Part shown: positions 36,994-49,343 of the stretch, piece by piece | Layout of the letters: every line of letters begins with the position of its first letter | Position numbering within the stretch: the first letter of the stretch is position 1 | Origin: Karalla daura | Taxonomy: Eukaryota > Chordata > Actinopteri > Chaetodontiformes > Leiognathidae | Length of the DNA stretch: 64,000 nt | Direction: 5' to 3' | Assembly: GCA_029224185.1 (NCBI GenBank) | Contig: CM055192.1 | Location: 17,376,739 to 17,440,738, forward strand | Program-made: the position numbers and the translations under genes | The notes under the pieces: generated by a model | What the model saw: only the letters and a program-made list of their open reading frames with translations | Told to the model about the DNA's origin: nothing | The model's database searches: none

Positions 36994-39900
36994 TTAATCA
37001 CAATCTGTGATTGTGACCTCGGTCTGATCATTGGGTTGGATTTCTTCCGATGTGTTTTCATTGTCAAGCGTTTCATGCTTCGTACCCTCCAGAGCTTCAG
37101 TCTCAGTTGTTCCTCTTTCCATTCTTTCAAACTCTAACCTCAGTTTCTCTTTCTCATTCATTATCGTTTCAGCCTCAGCGGCTCTCAGCTGCTTCTCCTT
37201 CTCTTCCATCTCTTTCTCAGCTTTCTCCCTTTTCTCCTGCTTCCTCAGTTTCCAGTAGTAGACCAGATTCTTCTCGGGATAGACGACTTTGGCCAGTGGC
37301 AGCTTGAAGACCTTTTTGATCCCCGTAGATAAGTGGAGAAATGTGAGGGCGGACAGACAGAAAGGCCAGGTGCAGGCTGGCAGGCCAAACTGTAGAAGAA
37401 AAATACGTCACGTCACAATCTCTGACGATCTGACCGATCAGTGGCTGATACATAAACTGTGGATCATGTGCACTCACCGCGGACATGATGTTGGCAATGG
37501 CTGAGCTGAGGTATGCACAGAAAAAAGCTGCAGGAGACGAGACGAGAGATAATGTGAGAGTGCGGTAACGCTTCCATCTTAGATAACACCGTTGCATGTC
37601 ATGTGAATGTCCTCACTGGAAGAGATCATTTCCAGACAGTGTGTTATCTACTGAGTGTCTGCTCACCACATGTGATGGCGAGCAGGTGCACCTGCCAGGT
37701 GAGAGCGTAAAACATCCCTCCGATGGCGATGCAGGCTAACACACAGTTGTATCCCCACAGGCCGAAGTAAATGTCCCCAAAAGGAGCGGCCAGAGCGAGC
37801 CCTGCAAAAAGCAAAGTGAGACCACAACCGTTAATGGAAACCAATGGGGCACCAACGTCCACTAACAGTAAATACTAATGGAAAAGTTTTGTTACTTATT
37901 GTTTGACATGTCCATGACATTTGGAAAGTTAAAATCCTATAGCAATTCAATATTTAATTAGAAGTTTTGACCAGATTGAGGTTGATGGAAAGATCTGAGT
38001 GGTTAACTTATTTGTGAAACGTTCCAAAATATGTTTGTATTTTTGGTTGAAAATCACATTTCCAAAATTTACATAAAAGGCTAAAGAAACCTGCCCACTG
38101 CGACCTACTGACTGAGGTGAAACAGACTGACTTTTACATTATTAGTTCAGGTGCACACTTCCTATATTGGCTGCCATGCAAAACAGTTCCCTGACCTGAA
38201 ACCATGCCAACGGTAGACCCAAGGACGGCGTGAATGCAGGTGATAGGAGAGGAGATGAAGAGTGAGATGATGAAGATTCCTCCCGTCCAAGGGTTGTCAC
38301 AGCCGTACACCTGGCCTATTCCGACTGGGATTGACCTGAATAGCTGGGGATGTAGAAACATGGAAGTCAGTTGCACAGCAAGGTGCGTATAGTTAATGAC
38401 ATTTTTAACCTGCTCGTCAGAGGTCAGAGCCTTTGACACTTTGTCATTCTGTCTTTCAGGTGTAATAAGTCCTTCACTTCTTCTAGGTTGATTTGTGGTT
38501 TCTGAACACAACGAGAGGTACGTTCAGAGACGTCACTGACTTCGACCGGTCACTGACCTTAGCCACGTCGATGTCTGCCCAGGTGATGTTAGGCAGCTCT
38601 GTGCGAGGCTGGATGAGGACCTGGGGGAAGTGGTGGTTGAAGTGGCCGGTGGCGACCATGTGGACGCACACCAGGATGTTGAAGGGCAGAGTGAAGACAG
38701 GCAGATCCCAGCGACTGTGAATCGATGCCAGGGCACTGGACACAACCGGGCTGAAAGACAAGGACACAAGCGGGATCGATGTAGCTTTTACGTCAAAGCC
38801 TCTGAATAGAAATTAAAACAACCGAAAACAGTGAAAAGCAGTACCAGCTGCAGTACTCTACATAAAGGTTTTAATGGCACCAGAGCTGCCTGTGGAAATC
38901 CATTTTTATGTAGTGTTGCTGATGCTGGGATGAGCTACCAAACACAATCAGAACAGGGGTGTCCCTCTCCATCTTCAAGAGGCTTGAAGACCCAACTGCA
39001 TTTCCTTCTCGAGCTTAAACTTACCTTACCCCTTGTTCTTTCTTCTCCTTACCTTTCCCTTACCACTATTCCCTCTTCAACAATGTTTGAACTCTATACA
39101 ATACCTTGTAATTGCACTACTGTACTTATCTCTTGTATTCATGTAAAGTGGGGTTTAATGTAAAACTTTGGTCTGACTGGATCATCAATGATGAGGAGAT
39201 CGAGAACCTCATCTAACAACTGATCACCAACTACACTGTGATCGTGCTCTGTTTATCTGTTACTCTGACTCCAGTGTATTACTTAGTATCTACAGTAGCT
39301 GCTTACCACATCATGGACATGAAGGCGTTGGGCAGCAGGAGCCACCAGTACCAGTCTCCCTTGTTGGAGAACACAGCCATCAGCAGACCCACCAGGATGC
39401 CATTGTAACCATAGAGGCCAGCAGCTATTGCACCCCTGAAAGAAAGTATTAAAAAGAATCAGTGTTTTCTTGTTATCAGATCATCCATTTCACTTTCTAC
39501 TGCTATACTAAAAGTGTCTTCATGTCCACACAGTCAGAAATGATACCAGTGCTGTTGGGGCTGATTAAGTCCCAAAAAAACACTTGTACGATGTCAAGAC
39601 TGATAACGCTACAGATTAGCTTGCCGGAGGGGTAATGTTTTCTACTCTGGCTTTGTGAGGAAATCCCTGAGTGTTCATACCTGCTCTGTTGCAGAATCAG
39701 GGCAGAGATGGTGGCAAAAAGGGTCCCCACAAAGCCGTTGAGAGCCCACCAGTAGTTCTGCAGGATGAGGCCGGCGAAAATGATGAGGCCGCTCAGGGGG
39801 TTGTTGACAAACATCACCTGAGCGGCTCCACGCAGCACCCAGTCCAGCAGCTGCAGCAGGAAGAACTGCTCTGCAGGACAGGCAGGGAAAACAGAGATGA

Positions 39901-40312
39901 CGCTCGATACTGTAGGTGTCCCACAGGGAGCGGTGCACAAACTGAAACCCCACCGCCCAAGATCCAACTGCGAAACCATCTTTATATCATTCAAAGACTG
40001 CGGGGAGACGCAGTTTGAAGTGGAGCTTGAGGTAAACAACAACAGTATCTAGGATTACATAACTCCTGGCACTGCAGCAGATCTGCCCTCGTTCAGGTCA
40101 GGAGAGAAATGTTTTAATCATGAACAACCGATGTTGGACTTACTTTCCATCCATTTCCCAAACACTTCCATGTCCCCAGAGAAGTAGGAGACTCCCTTGA
40201 GGAAGCAGGCCTTGCTCCTCTGCAGGGTTGTGGGTTCTGGAGGCGCAGGCTCCGTCTCCTTCTTCTCCTCCTGGTAGCCACTGTGCTCCGGCGTCAGGTC
40301 GGGCTGAGCCAT
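36994..40312 (-). CDS. slc14a2: Urea transporter, SLC14A family
   Basis: A channel-like membrane protein for facilitated urea transport. Coding exons on the minus strand: 40312-40144, 39870-39681, 39435-39307, 38750-38558, 38343-38196, 37801-37667, 37527-37478, 37389-36994. They sum to 469 codons plus stop, with all junctions in phase. The two halves of the fold are visible. The first has LLDWVLRGAAQVMFVNNPLSG, the phrase GLYGYNGILVG and WDLPVFTLPFN. The second has SIPVGIGQVYGCDNPWTGG, GLWGYNCVLACIAIGGMFYA and FGLPACTWPF. This single two-half transporter resembles UT-B and short fish UT, not the doubled mammalian UT-A1. A charged, helical tail of about 90 residues rich in Glu and Lys follows PEKNLVYYW. 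Family membership is clear; slc14a2 rather than another slc14a paralogue is less certain. Confidence 0.92.
38860..39180 (+). mobile_element. L2-type LINE 3' fragment in a urea transporter intron
   Basis: The + strand carries a relic of the end of a LINE reverse transcriptase, with a phrase like LPNTIRTGVSLSIFKR near 38938-38985, typical of fish L2 elements. It lies antisense in the intron between the exons at 39307-39435 and 38558-38750. Confidence 0.5.
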
Positions 40313-40440
40313 CAGAGGCTGGAGCTCCTTCCATCGCCATGAGGTGGTGAGAAATTAATTTAATCAACATGGAGTGCTTGAAATGTAAAAAAAAAACAAA
40401 AAATGCAGCATCTCACTTGTTCTGTATGTTTAACACTTAC

Positions 40441-40497
40441 AAAAAAGGCAGGAGAGGTGGTGTTCAAGGTGGAACAGCTGATATTCGTCTGAATATC
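40441..40497 (-). other. Noncoding 5' exon of the urea transporter
   Basis: A 57-base minus-strand segment is bounded by TTTCTCAG (acceptor) and GTAAGT (donor), upstream of the ATG exon. It has no in-frame start that reaches the coding exon, so it is read as 5' UTR. The pairing is inferred from splice signals only. Confidence 0.45.
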
Positions 40498-40918
40498 CTG
40501 AGAAAGAAACAAATATGAATCTTACTTTCAACCAGTAAAAAAATACAATATTTTCAAATGACAAATGTGACTCTGTTAAAGAGCAGGGAATACCAAACTG
40601 CAGCCTTTGCTCCATGACAGTGTTAATCATTCGCTTGAATCAATACTTAGAGATAATACTAAGTTCATACCTCATCATTTAAATATCAGTTCGGTGGATC
40701 AAGCATGCATGTTGTGTCAGACTGTCTTCTTACAATGTTTTAATCCTGCTGGACCTCACAGACTTAAACAAAAAGTTATATTGTATGTAATACTGAACCC
40801 TCCCAGAGCGATCAATATAGTTTCTATCCATCTACTCTTTCTAACTTTCTTCTAAGTACATTGTCTTCTGACAGTGAGTTCAGAAAGTTTATGTAATTCT
40901 TCTCTGCTCTGCTCTTAC

Positions 40919-40993
40919 CTTTGTGCAGTGTGTTTCCGGCATATGTCTCAGAATACAGACAGGTAGCTCGGGTTGCCAGCTCCTCTTGAGCTG
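40919..40993 (-). other. Probable first exon of the urea transporter
   Basis: It ends with CACAAAG|GTAAGAG, a strong donor at 40918, and begins about 26-30 bases after the TATA box at 41025-41019. The start is an estimate. Confidence 0.4.
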
Positions 40994-41018
40994 TGCGACA
41001 CTGATTTTGCGTGGATGC

Positions 41019-41025
41019 TTTTATA
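41019..41025 (-). promoter_or_regulatory. TATA box of the urea transporter promoter
   Basis: TATAAAA on the minus strand in the context GCTATAAAAGC, correctly spaced before the putative first exon. The gene may therefore have a focused, regulated start, in contrast to the CpG-type lnpep promoter. Confidence 0.5.
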
Positions 41026-41099
41026 GCACTGGACTGCATAGAGAAGACCACACCTCCTCTCTCCCTCCCCTCAATCGGTGCAGCAATCACTGACAGATA

Positions 41100-41990
41100 A
41101 CAGATATTCCTCGTCACAAACAAGTCCTTCTAGAAACCCGCTCACGCTAAATTAATGTGCTCTGAGCAAGCCAGGGTGAAAGTCTTAGGTCACTGACACT
41201 GCTGTTTGAAGAGTTACTACACCAGCATGTTCCTGCTGTGTTTTTTTACACATCAAGGCCTGGACAAAGACATTGTGGAACACTAGTATATATCTGACGT
41301 GAAGGAAAATGCACGACTTTCTTTTCTTTTCTTTTTTTTTATTTTATTTTGATTTTTTTCTGTCTCTCCTGTTCTCTCCTGATCACTGCATGTACATATT
41401 AGTTGTTTCAAGTGTGCACCCTGGAGGCAGTCTTTGAGGGGAGCTGTTGACATGTCTTAGTATAATCTATACCTTTGCCAAAAGGGTTTTCTGCCTCTGA
41501 CTAAAGCTAGAAGAATAAATACACTGAGTCTGGACCGCATAGCAAATTTAAAGCAGGTCTCTGACCCGTGATAAACTGGAAACGCTACTTTTGAGAAAAA
41601 ACAAGAAGGGAGAGTCCTTTTTGACGTGCATAGGTCTGTGAAATCCCGTCATACCACATACTGCACTAAAGATTAGAGATGCAGTGCTGCTCCCCCAAAT
41701 AAAGGCGTGAATCCAGAATTTAATGTGCATTATAAACCAGCAATGTATAATGCACCAGGACGTTTGACAGAATAGTAAAAGAAAAGCAAAACAATAAATA
41801 AATAAACTAAAATCAAAGCACTGGAAACCTGATGCACTGTGGAAAAGATTCTCAACATAGCTAATAAGTTTTTATGGTCTAAGTTTTTTGCGTGGCCTGC
41901 ATTTTTTGCTTTGATATACATTTAAAGTAGGAATGGTCGGTTTTCCTGCACTCAAAGCAACATATTGAGACAAAAGAAGAAACAAAACCC
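41100..41990. other. Noncoding sequence upstream of the urea transporter
   Basis: AT-rich, with a T-rich stretch near 41323-41357. No coding exon, RNA gene or clear repeat family was recognised. Confidence 0.5.
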
Positions 41991-42631
41991 TGAGACAGCC
42001 AATGTAATAAGAGAAGCTGTTTCAGAAATGCGATTTCCCATGTTTGTCTGCTGAAACAGTGACAGGAGTAATATATATGCAAGACAACAGGAAAGGTGGC
42101 CTTCATGTCTCACTAACATGCAAATATTTTAGCTTTGTGGTCTGTTGCAGCAATCAAAGATGTCAAACTCTGTTCATATTTTTACCATTATCCCCTGTCC
42201 CTTCTCAGGTCTTAGATGACCACTGTAACAATACAGTGTGAGGATAATGTATCCATTAACTTCTGCTGAAGTTTCTCTGCAGTCCTTCCGCTGTTGCGCA
42301 AGGCATGTGGCCTGGGGTGATGGCACGAAGCTGCACAAATGGGCTGATTGGTAAACATGTTACAAAGAGTTACAGAAGAACACATTTTTCCACCATAATT
42401 CCCCCCTTTTGATTGTGTAGTCCTCCAACACGTCAGCAATAGCGTCTAACATGGCATCCCGTCATGTCCATTGTGTGTGCTGTAAATACATCTCCACCAC
42501 GTGTTAACGGGGAAGACATGTCCTCTGTGGTGAGCGTGATCTGATTCAGCAACCCCGCGTCTATTTCTGTGGCGTGTCTTATTTGCGATCGTCACTTTAG
42601 CAACAACAGCGTCTAAATACACGATCTGCCC

Positions 42632-42647
42632 CCCCCCCCCCCCCCCG
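42632..42647. repeat. Poly(C) tract
   Basis: A run of about 16 C residues inside the LTR-element remnant. Its length may be uncertain in the assembly, as homopolymers are error-prone. Confidence 0.8.
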
Positions 42648-43639
42648 CAAAATCACAATCACCACAATCACTAATGGTATGAGAACCAGTGTCAGTGTAG
42701 TTAGCCTGGACAATAGCCTGGGCACCTAATAGGGTGCTAGGGTCTGCTGTGAGTTTCTCAATTGACTATTTGGTGAGTTAAAGTTTTAACCAGCCGCAGG
42801 ATTACAATAATGGTTAGTGCGATGGCCCAGGTGTCCACGCACTAACGAGGCCCTGCTGTTACCTGGATGCTGCTTGGCTCAGGCCCGGGAGGAGGAAAAG
42901 GTGTGACCAGGGGGCAGAGGAGGGTCTTACCGTAGATATGTAGATACCTCACGGCGGATTCAAGAACATCCGCACAGGTCGGCCATCTTACCATAGTAAA
43001 CTTTCTGGCAGAGTCTGTGCAAACAGAGGTTAGGTCAGTGATCTGCACAACAGTTACTACTCTTATCTTGCTGAAATTTTGACAGCTTTACAAATGTTTA
43101 CAAACACGTGCAAACACGAACCTGCGTTTTAGGACATGACATTATACACAACTATGCAGTAGAATAGATACATATTTGATGTTTATTGCAGTTTGTTTAA
43201 AGTCTATTTAGTTGATGTCTTTTATAGGCCAGATTGTTAAGTTATTGGTTTATTTTTTGGGGGGTGAATAAAAGTGCTTATTTTTAAACAAACTCCCATT
43301 TCCTTGTTGTGTCATCACTCAGTCCCTGACAGTTTGTAACAGCCAAATGAGTAGTGCCAATACAAATATGAGTCTTTTGAACTCTCTCTTAGTTGTTCTG
43401 CTTTGTCAATTGGTGACTTAAATCCTGGCGATTGACAGATGGGGGACTTGTCACCTATTGGGTCATGTAGAGAGGTGGAGTGATGCGCTTAGCTCCGCCA
43501 TTCACTCGTCTGTGTTCCCACGGGGTCCCTCGACGGTGGCTCAGGCATCACCGTCTGTGTTTTCTCAGGAGTGTGTGTCCATTCATGTATTTCATTGATG
43601 CGGTTGAAGCGGAGCTCACACTTCACAGCCGTGTTTGTC

Positions 43640-44270
43640 AACGCAGCTTTAGTTTGTCAATGAGTGGAAACAGGTGTGTGCACTTTGGGTTGAATTCTCG
43701 AGGAAGTCCTCGTCTGGAGCCACCGGTCCCTGCCACCTGTGGTGTATCCACGTCCACCTGTGACAGTTTTTTGATCAGCACGTAGTCGCCTGGATGGATG
43801 TCATGCTGCTGTAACTCTGGTCCTGATATCTGAAAGAGACTTAGTCAGGGAAACACAATATTTTAGCATGACATTTCCACATAGCGCCGTTTCCATTGGA
43901 TGGCCCTGGGGGTCGTAAACCCACATTGGGAGGTGCTGCGAGAAAAATCTCAAAAGGGGAAAGGTTAGTTCAAGCATGCAATCTCATTCTCATGTACAGC
44001 AAAACCAAAGGAAGGTACCTCGGACAATTCAATCCAGTATCTTGGCAACATTTAATCAATTTAGCCTCCAGTGTACCATTTTCTCGCTCCACTGCTGAGG
44101 GTGATGTGAGCAGTGTGTTCTTAAGACAAACCCAAGTTGCTCTGACAATTGTACCTGAACTTCATTCACAAAATGTGTGCTGCTGTCTGAGGAAATCCTC
44201 TGTGGAATTCCCCATCGAGGGATAATTTCTGTCAACAGAGCTTTTGTTACAGCTGATGCTGTGGCATGTT
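43640..44270 (-). pseudogene. Retroviral-type integrase relic
   Basis: Minus-strand fragments in different frames show the order of a retroviral integrase: IPRWGIPQRISSD near 44220, the VEREN segment holding the catalytic Glu, then LPLVLLYMR, then LSPFEIF near 43950, then HPGDYVLIKKL near 43790. Frameshifts and stops separate these pieces, so no functional protein is encoded. The phrase order favours a retrovirus-like pol over a DNA transposase. Confidence 0.75.
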
Positions 44271-44739
44271 TAGTTTAGAGCATTAGAGCATGCCTACCCA
44301 GGGATACAGGATCATGGGAACAGGTGTGAGCTGCACATTTGCAAAAAGCAATCTGTGAGGGAAAGGTAATGACATCCTGAAAGGGTTTAAAGTGGTGCAC
44401 TTCTGCACTCACACATGAAGGAGTCCCGAGAGGGCTGTATGATAGAGTAGCCAGTGAGTTTATGTTCTTGTAGAATGGCTGCAACAGAATGGGGAACAAA
44501 CAAGGTCAGGGGGGAAAACCCTACGAGGACAGACAGACAGACAGTCCCTGGGCAACAGGATCAAGTTTGTAGGAGAAGTGAGACAAGCTTACAAGCGTGA
44601 CGTGAGGCAGTAGCTGTGAGTATGATAATCTATTTCTCTCATTGTTATTGTGGTTTTCTCTCTGCATTTCTCTCTATCCTCTCATAAGTTTCCTACTTCT
44701 CCTACTATTATCTCCTTTGTTATCTAGTTTCGGAGCAAT

Positions 44740-45730
44740 CGAAACCTATTGATAGCCCAATCTACATCGTGGTGGGTGAGTGAACTCTCTTCACTCTATT
44801 CTCCACCTTCTGAGGTGTCAGCCCTCCTGACCCACAGCCATGCTACTACCTGTGCTCTGGACCCTATTCCCACAAATCTCCTGCAAAACATTGCCCCCAC
44901 CATTATACCAGCTATCACACGTGTCATCAATTCCTCATTGGCCTCAGGAATATTCCCTGACTCCTTCAAACAAGCTCAGGTCAAGTTTAGCTCATATCTA
45001 AATGGGCGTTCCTTTAAACTCTCCTGGCATGGAACACCTTCTCCTTCCATCCCCTCCCCACAGGGGTGCCCCAAAGGTCAGTGCTGGAACCCCTCCCCTT
45101 TGCACTCTACCTACTCTACCTCCCTGTGCCCCGTCATCCACTCGCATGGCCTCTTGCCATTGTTTTGCGGATGAAACCCAGCTCTACCTGTCTTTCACAC
45201 CTGACGACCCTACTGTGTCTGGGCGGATCTCCGCTTGTCTCTCTGACATATCACAGTGGATGATGGATCACCATCTCCAACTCAACCTCTCTAAGACTGA
45301 AGTCTGAGTGATTCCTGCCAACCAACCACTCCTCCACAACACTGACATACAAACTGGCCCTTCTTCCCTCTGCCCGGTTAGAACCACATGGAACTTGGGT
45401 GTCATGATCGACAACCAGCTCTCCTTCGCAGAGCACATTGCAGTCGCTTTGCTCTTTACAACATTTGTAAAATCAGACCGTTCCTGACTCAATACCCGAC
45501 TCAACTCCTGGTTCAGGCAATGGTCACCTCCCGCCTCGATTACTGCTCTCTTGTTGCTGGCCTTCCCTTGTGTGCTACAAAACCTCTACAGATGGTGCAG
45601 AATGTTTCTGCACGCCTCATCTTCAACCAACCAAAAAGGGCTCCCGTAACACAGGAGCACTTATGCCGTTCCTCAACTGTAAGTCGCTTTGGATAAAAGC
45701 ACCTGCCAAATGAGTAAATGTAAATGTAAG
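44740..45730 (+). mobile_element. L2-type LINE, 3' part
   Basis: Plus-strand frames contain late reverse-transcriptase phrases: LDPIPTNLL near 44855, DETQLYLSF near 45170, HHLQLNLSKTE near 45270 and LDYCSLVAGLP near 45537. The element ends in TCGCTTTGGATAAAAGCACC, the familiar fish L2 tail, followed by ATGTAA repeats to about 45730. Stops and frameshifts are frequent. It lies inside the older LTR element on the opposite strand. Confidence 0.85.
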
Positions 45731-47288
45731 TATGGCACAGGATTAGATAGTTTTGTCACCATGTATGCTGGTCAACAAATTGAAAATAAATGGTTTAGAA
45801 TGATCAGGCATACCCAAGGTGGATTGAGATTAAAGAGCGCACTTGATATTAACAAAGGCGTTTTCTGTTGCATAAGTCCAGGTTACTTAGTCATGAACAG
45901 AGAGATTCCTCTGACAGGCCAGGTTTCTGATGGGCATGTTCATGTCAGAGAAATGATGTAAGCAGGACAGTAAGAACACATTCCCAAAAAAGAAAGAACT
46001 TGTTTCTCAGTCATGGGCTTAGGGGTGTTCACAATAGCTGTAATGCGTCATGGTCGAAGTGTTTTGTGTGTGGAGTGAGAAAGGTCAGCACCTGTTTGAC
46101 GAATTGGAGTTTAGAAAGAGATGCTTTGTGCTGTTCGCGGAAACTGAGTAGAGAAGATGTGGCTTTGTCAGGGGAGTGGTGATAGTCAGTCACTTGAGTT
46201 GTTTTATATACAAATACATCCACTTGCTGCCAAGCAGTGAAGTGTGTATTGGCAATGGAAATGTGACGCACAGTTATCCACATCAAGGAATTGTTTCTGT
46301 CAGTCAATCAGAGAACAGAGATGGCACAATAGTCTTCTGTGAAATAGATATGTGTCAAGGTTAGGGTTAGGGTCATTCACTTCTCTGTAAAAGACAGTCT
46401 CAATGTCAGGATCCGATCCGTGCGCGACATGTGCTGTGCAATGTAATCCCTCTGCATTCACATGATCTGTGCGTGGTGTGAGAAAAGGAGTCGTTGCTAA
46501 ATAGATCAGTGGAGAATGGATAATTTATCCACCAATGATAAACATACAGTGGAGTGGTAACATTTAATGTTACTGTTTAAAGGTTAGTGTCCCTGCAGGA
46601 AACTTTCAGACCCTCAGAGGATGAAGTCAGACAAATTCCAAATTTATGTCCCTGCCTAACAAATTTATCGAACATATGGATGAAATCAGAAAGCAGTTTT
46701 ATAGTTCCAGTGACACTGCTAGAGTATGTGTCCAGGAGCAAGACAGGTACAGAGTTTTCTTTTACAGTTTGACCTCCAAATTGCCACTCAGTGTCAGGTT
46801 CATGCATTTTGTTTGCATAAGAGAATGAGTTACACCAGAATCTAAGTGGAATGTGACATTCCCATTAATATTACGTTAATAAATAAAGATTCACCCAAAC
46901 ATCAATGCAATAGCAATGCTCAAGCTTTATTGTCATTACCCCGGGGGAGTACAGTCACATCAGCCTGCACAGGGTCATCCTGCATGTCAGTGCTCAACTC
47001 TTTTCCGCTTTTCACTCTCTTTTATACACAGTCAAGATAACATTGCCCACAGTGGCAAGAATCAAGAAGATTTTACTGTGGCAGAAGGGGATACTTGTCA
47101 TTTTTTGTAGCAAATACAAAAGCCTCCCTAACCTTGAACCCCCAATTCTTTCCTTGAGCAATAGCGCAAGGCACGTGGCCTCGGATGATAGCGTGATGGA
47201 GCTGGCGTGATGCAGGTGATGCCACAACAATGGGCTGGTTGTTATTGATATTACGAAGGTTTACAGCACGACACCTCCTTTTTCCACC

Positions 47289-49340
47289 ACAGTGCGCAGT
47301 GACAGTTCTTCGTAAACCTGTTCTTCTGTGGACTGAGTAAATCGATCTGAGGACCGCAAAGTGCAAAGTATGTTGATACTTGTTGATAATGTCAATACTG
47401 ATTGTGCATTGCACACCCGTGTATGTTTGTGTGTGTGTGTGTGTGTGATTGTATGTTTGTATATTACAGTTTTTCCCAGTCGCTTTGATGCTTTTCTCAC
47501 ATCACTATTAACGTCTGCACAACAGTGCATTTCTAAAAACTATTAGTAAAAACTGCAAAACCTAGTGGATAACCCACAAAAGTGCATCATGTGCTCAAAA
47601 TGGATAGTTGATCCCTCAATGAAACTGTCATTGTCATCAAAATGATGATGTCTTGATGTGATTATTTATTAACAAGACCTCTGCTTGACTGCGTCGCCGT
47701 CTTTGCAAAGAATGAACTTCACATTGCGTTCACATTGCTTTTAATCCAATGGAGTGTTTGCTGTCACTTTGACCCTGCTCAGGCTCCTGGAAAGAGGATA
47801 AATCCTCATCTGTCACCTCCCTTCTCTCCTTGTCTCCTGACAGCTCTGAATCTGAATTCTTACTTAACCGCTGGTTTCCTGAAGTCTGGACATTGGTCAA
47901 AAACAAAAAATAAAAAAGTTCTGCTGACCACTGAGATTTCACCATTTTGAAAAGAAAGGAAATGTGCTTTGTACGTAGACCACGTAAACCATCACAGCTG
48001 TGGACAGTTCAGTCAGACCTACTGTAAGATTGCATGAATGGTGTTTGATTCATGTTCCCCACAGAGAGCTAGTTAAAGATTTCTAGTAAAACAGTGAATT
48101 ACCAGGAAAATATATCAAAAGTTTTGCAAGTTATTAAAAAGTTATTCAAAAATTAAAGGTTTTGAAAATACCAATTTGACTCCAATGTAAGGTCTGTAAT
48201 TACTTTTTTGATAGCACAGCTAAATAAATACCTCTGTCTTACCCCTTGTAGCATGAGGCAGGAACTGGTCTCATTTTTTCCCCTCTGAAGCGATGTTACA
48301 TAGTCACTTAGATGCTGATTACAGTTGTTGTCATCTTGCATAATAAGAAGTTGTTTCTTACATAACGTTAAGTCGATCGACATGTTTGTCTGGATGCAAC
48401 CTAAATCGGTTTGCAACATCACATATTGTGGTTTCACATGTGGTTCCACCTGAACTTTTAGAGTTTGGTCCAAAAACCAAATATACAACATTAGAACTTC
48501 TTATGATACGTCAAGCCCTAAAAGAGCATTTGAAAGAATTCTTCTCATATTTCTCCAAGTCTGTTATAGATGCAAATATCAGGATGTAAAAAGTGAATAG
48601 ATTTGATTTTGACTACACGCTTGTTCATTGTGAAAATATTACAGTGACGTTAAGTACATAAATTTTAGTGTTTATGTAACACCTTAGCTTATCTGCAGTT
48701 TTAGCTGTTATCTGTTTTATGTTGTGTTCATCGTGTTCTCCATCAGCAGAGCTCCAACCTGTCAATCCAGTTGCTGCCTGCATACACAGATGTGCATGTG
48801 CAGATACAGTCTTACTTTCTATTTGTACTGCACAGTTTAGCTAGTTCAGTTCAGTTCACCTCAGTTAAGCTCAAAGAAATTAGTACTTTATTATTGATTG
48901 TGGTTACTGATTATCAGACCATCGACACGTACGTGTCTGCTGAAGAGCCAAAGCAGCAGCACAAGTTTGGTTCTTTTCAGATTGAATAGGCAGCAATATA
49001 AATGAAGTGCATACGTCTGGTGTTACTGGTGGACCTGGTAGCCTGCTCTGCGGTTACATCAGAGGTTGAGAGCATTACAAATATTACATTTGATTTAATT
49101 TGATCAACTCTTTTAATCCCAGAGGGCAATTCTGTTTGGCAGCTCACCAACAGATATGCAGTATATATAAAAACTATACATAAAAATGGGTGCAGTCATG
49201 GAAGTGACTTTACTTTCAATACCACGGAGATCCACTAGGACACAGCCAGACAAGAAACATAATTTTCAATCTGCTAAAAACTAATAACGGTTTCAGCAGC
49301 CAAAGTGTGATATCGTGGTCACTTTGGAAATAATTCTATG
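47289..49340. other. Gene-poor interval with one transposon-end copy
   Basis: No coding exon is supported. A GT tract lies at 47431-47448. A sequence resembling a Tc1/mariner-type element end (TACAGTTTTTCCCAGTCGCT at 47464) occurs alone and is followed by sequence also found inverted near 50150-50200. Confidence 0.55.
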
Positions 49341-49343
49341 ATT

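Larger units (their letters stand above)
42000..47289 (-). mobile_element. Degenerate LTR element / endogenous retrovirus relic, with nested LINE
   Basis: The element reads on the minus strand. A likely 5' LTR starts at 47289 with TGGTGGAAAAA, has TATAAAA (47026-47020) and AATAAA (46931-46926), and ends near 46850. A second, diverged copy of the LTR start lies at 42395, directly after a polypurine tract (AAAAGGGGGG, 42410-42401), as expected for a 3' LTR. Both copies share an AGGCCACRTGCCTTGCGC-like block. Between them is an integrase relic (43640-44270). A + strand L2 LINE at 44740-45730 interrupts it. Frames are broken throughout, no gag or env could be identified, and the lower edge is approximate. 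Confidence 0.65.

Noticed and set aside
46360..46376. Telomere-like GGTTAGGGTTAGGGT
   Set aside because: Only about two and a half units; too short to call an interstitial telomeric repeat.
46029..46807. Minus-strand open frames as gag or env of the LTR element
   Set aside because: They lie in the expected upstream region but show no zinc-knuckle, protease or membrane-fusion signature.
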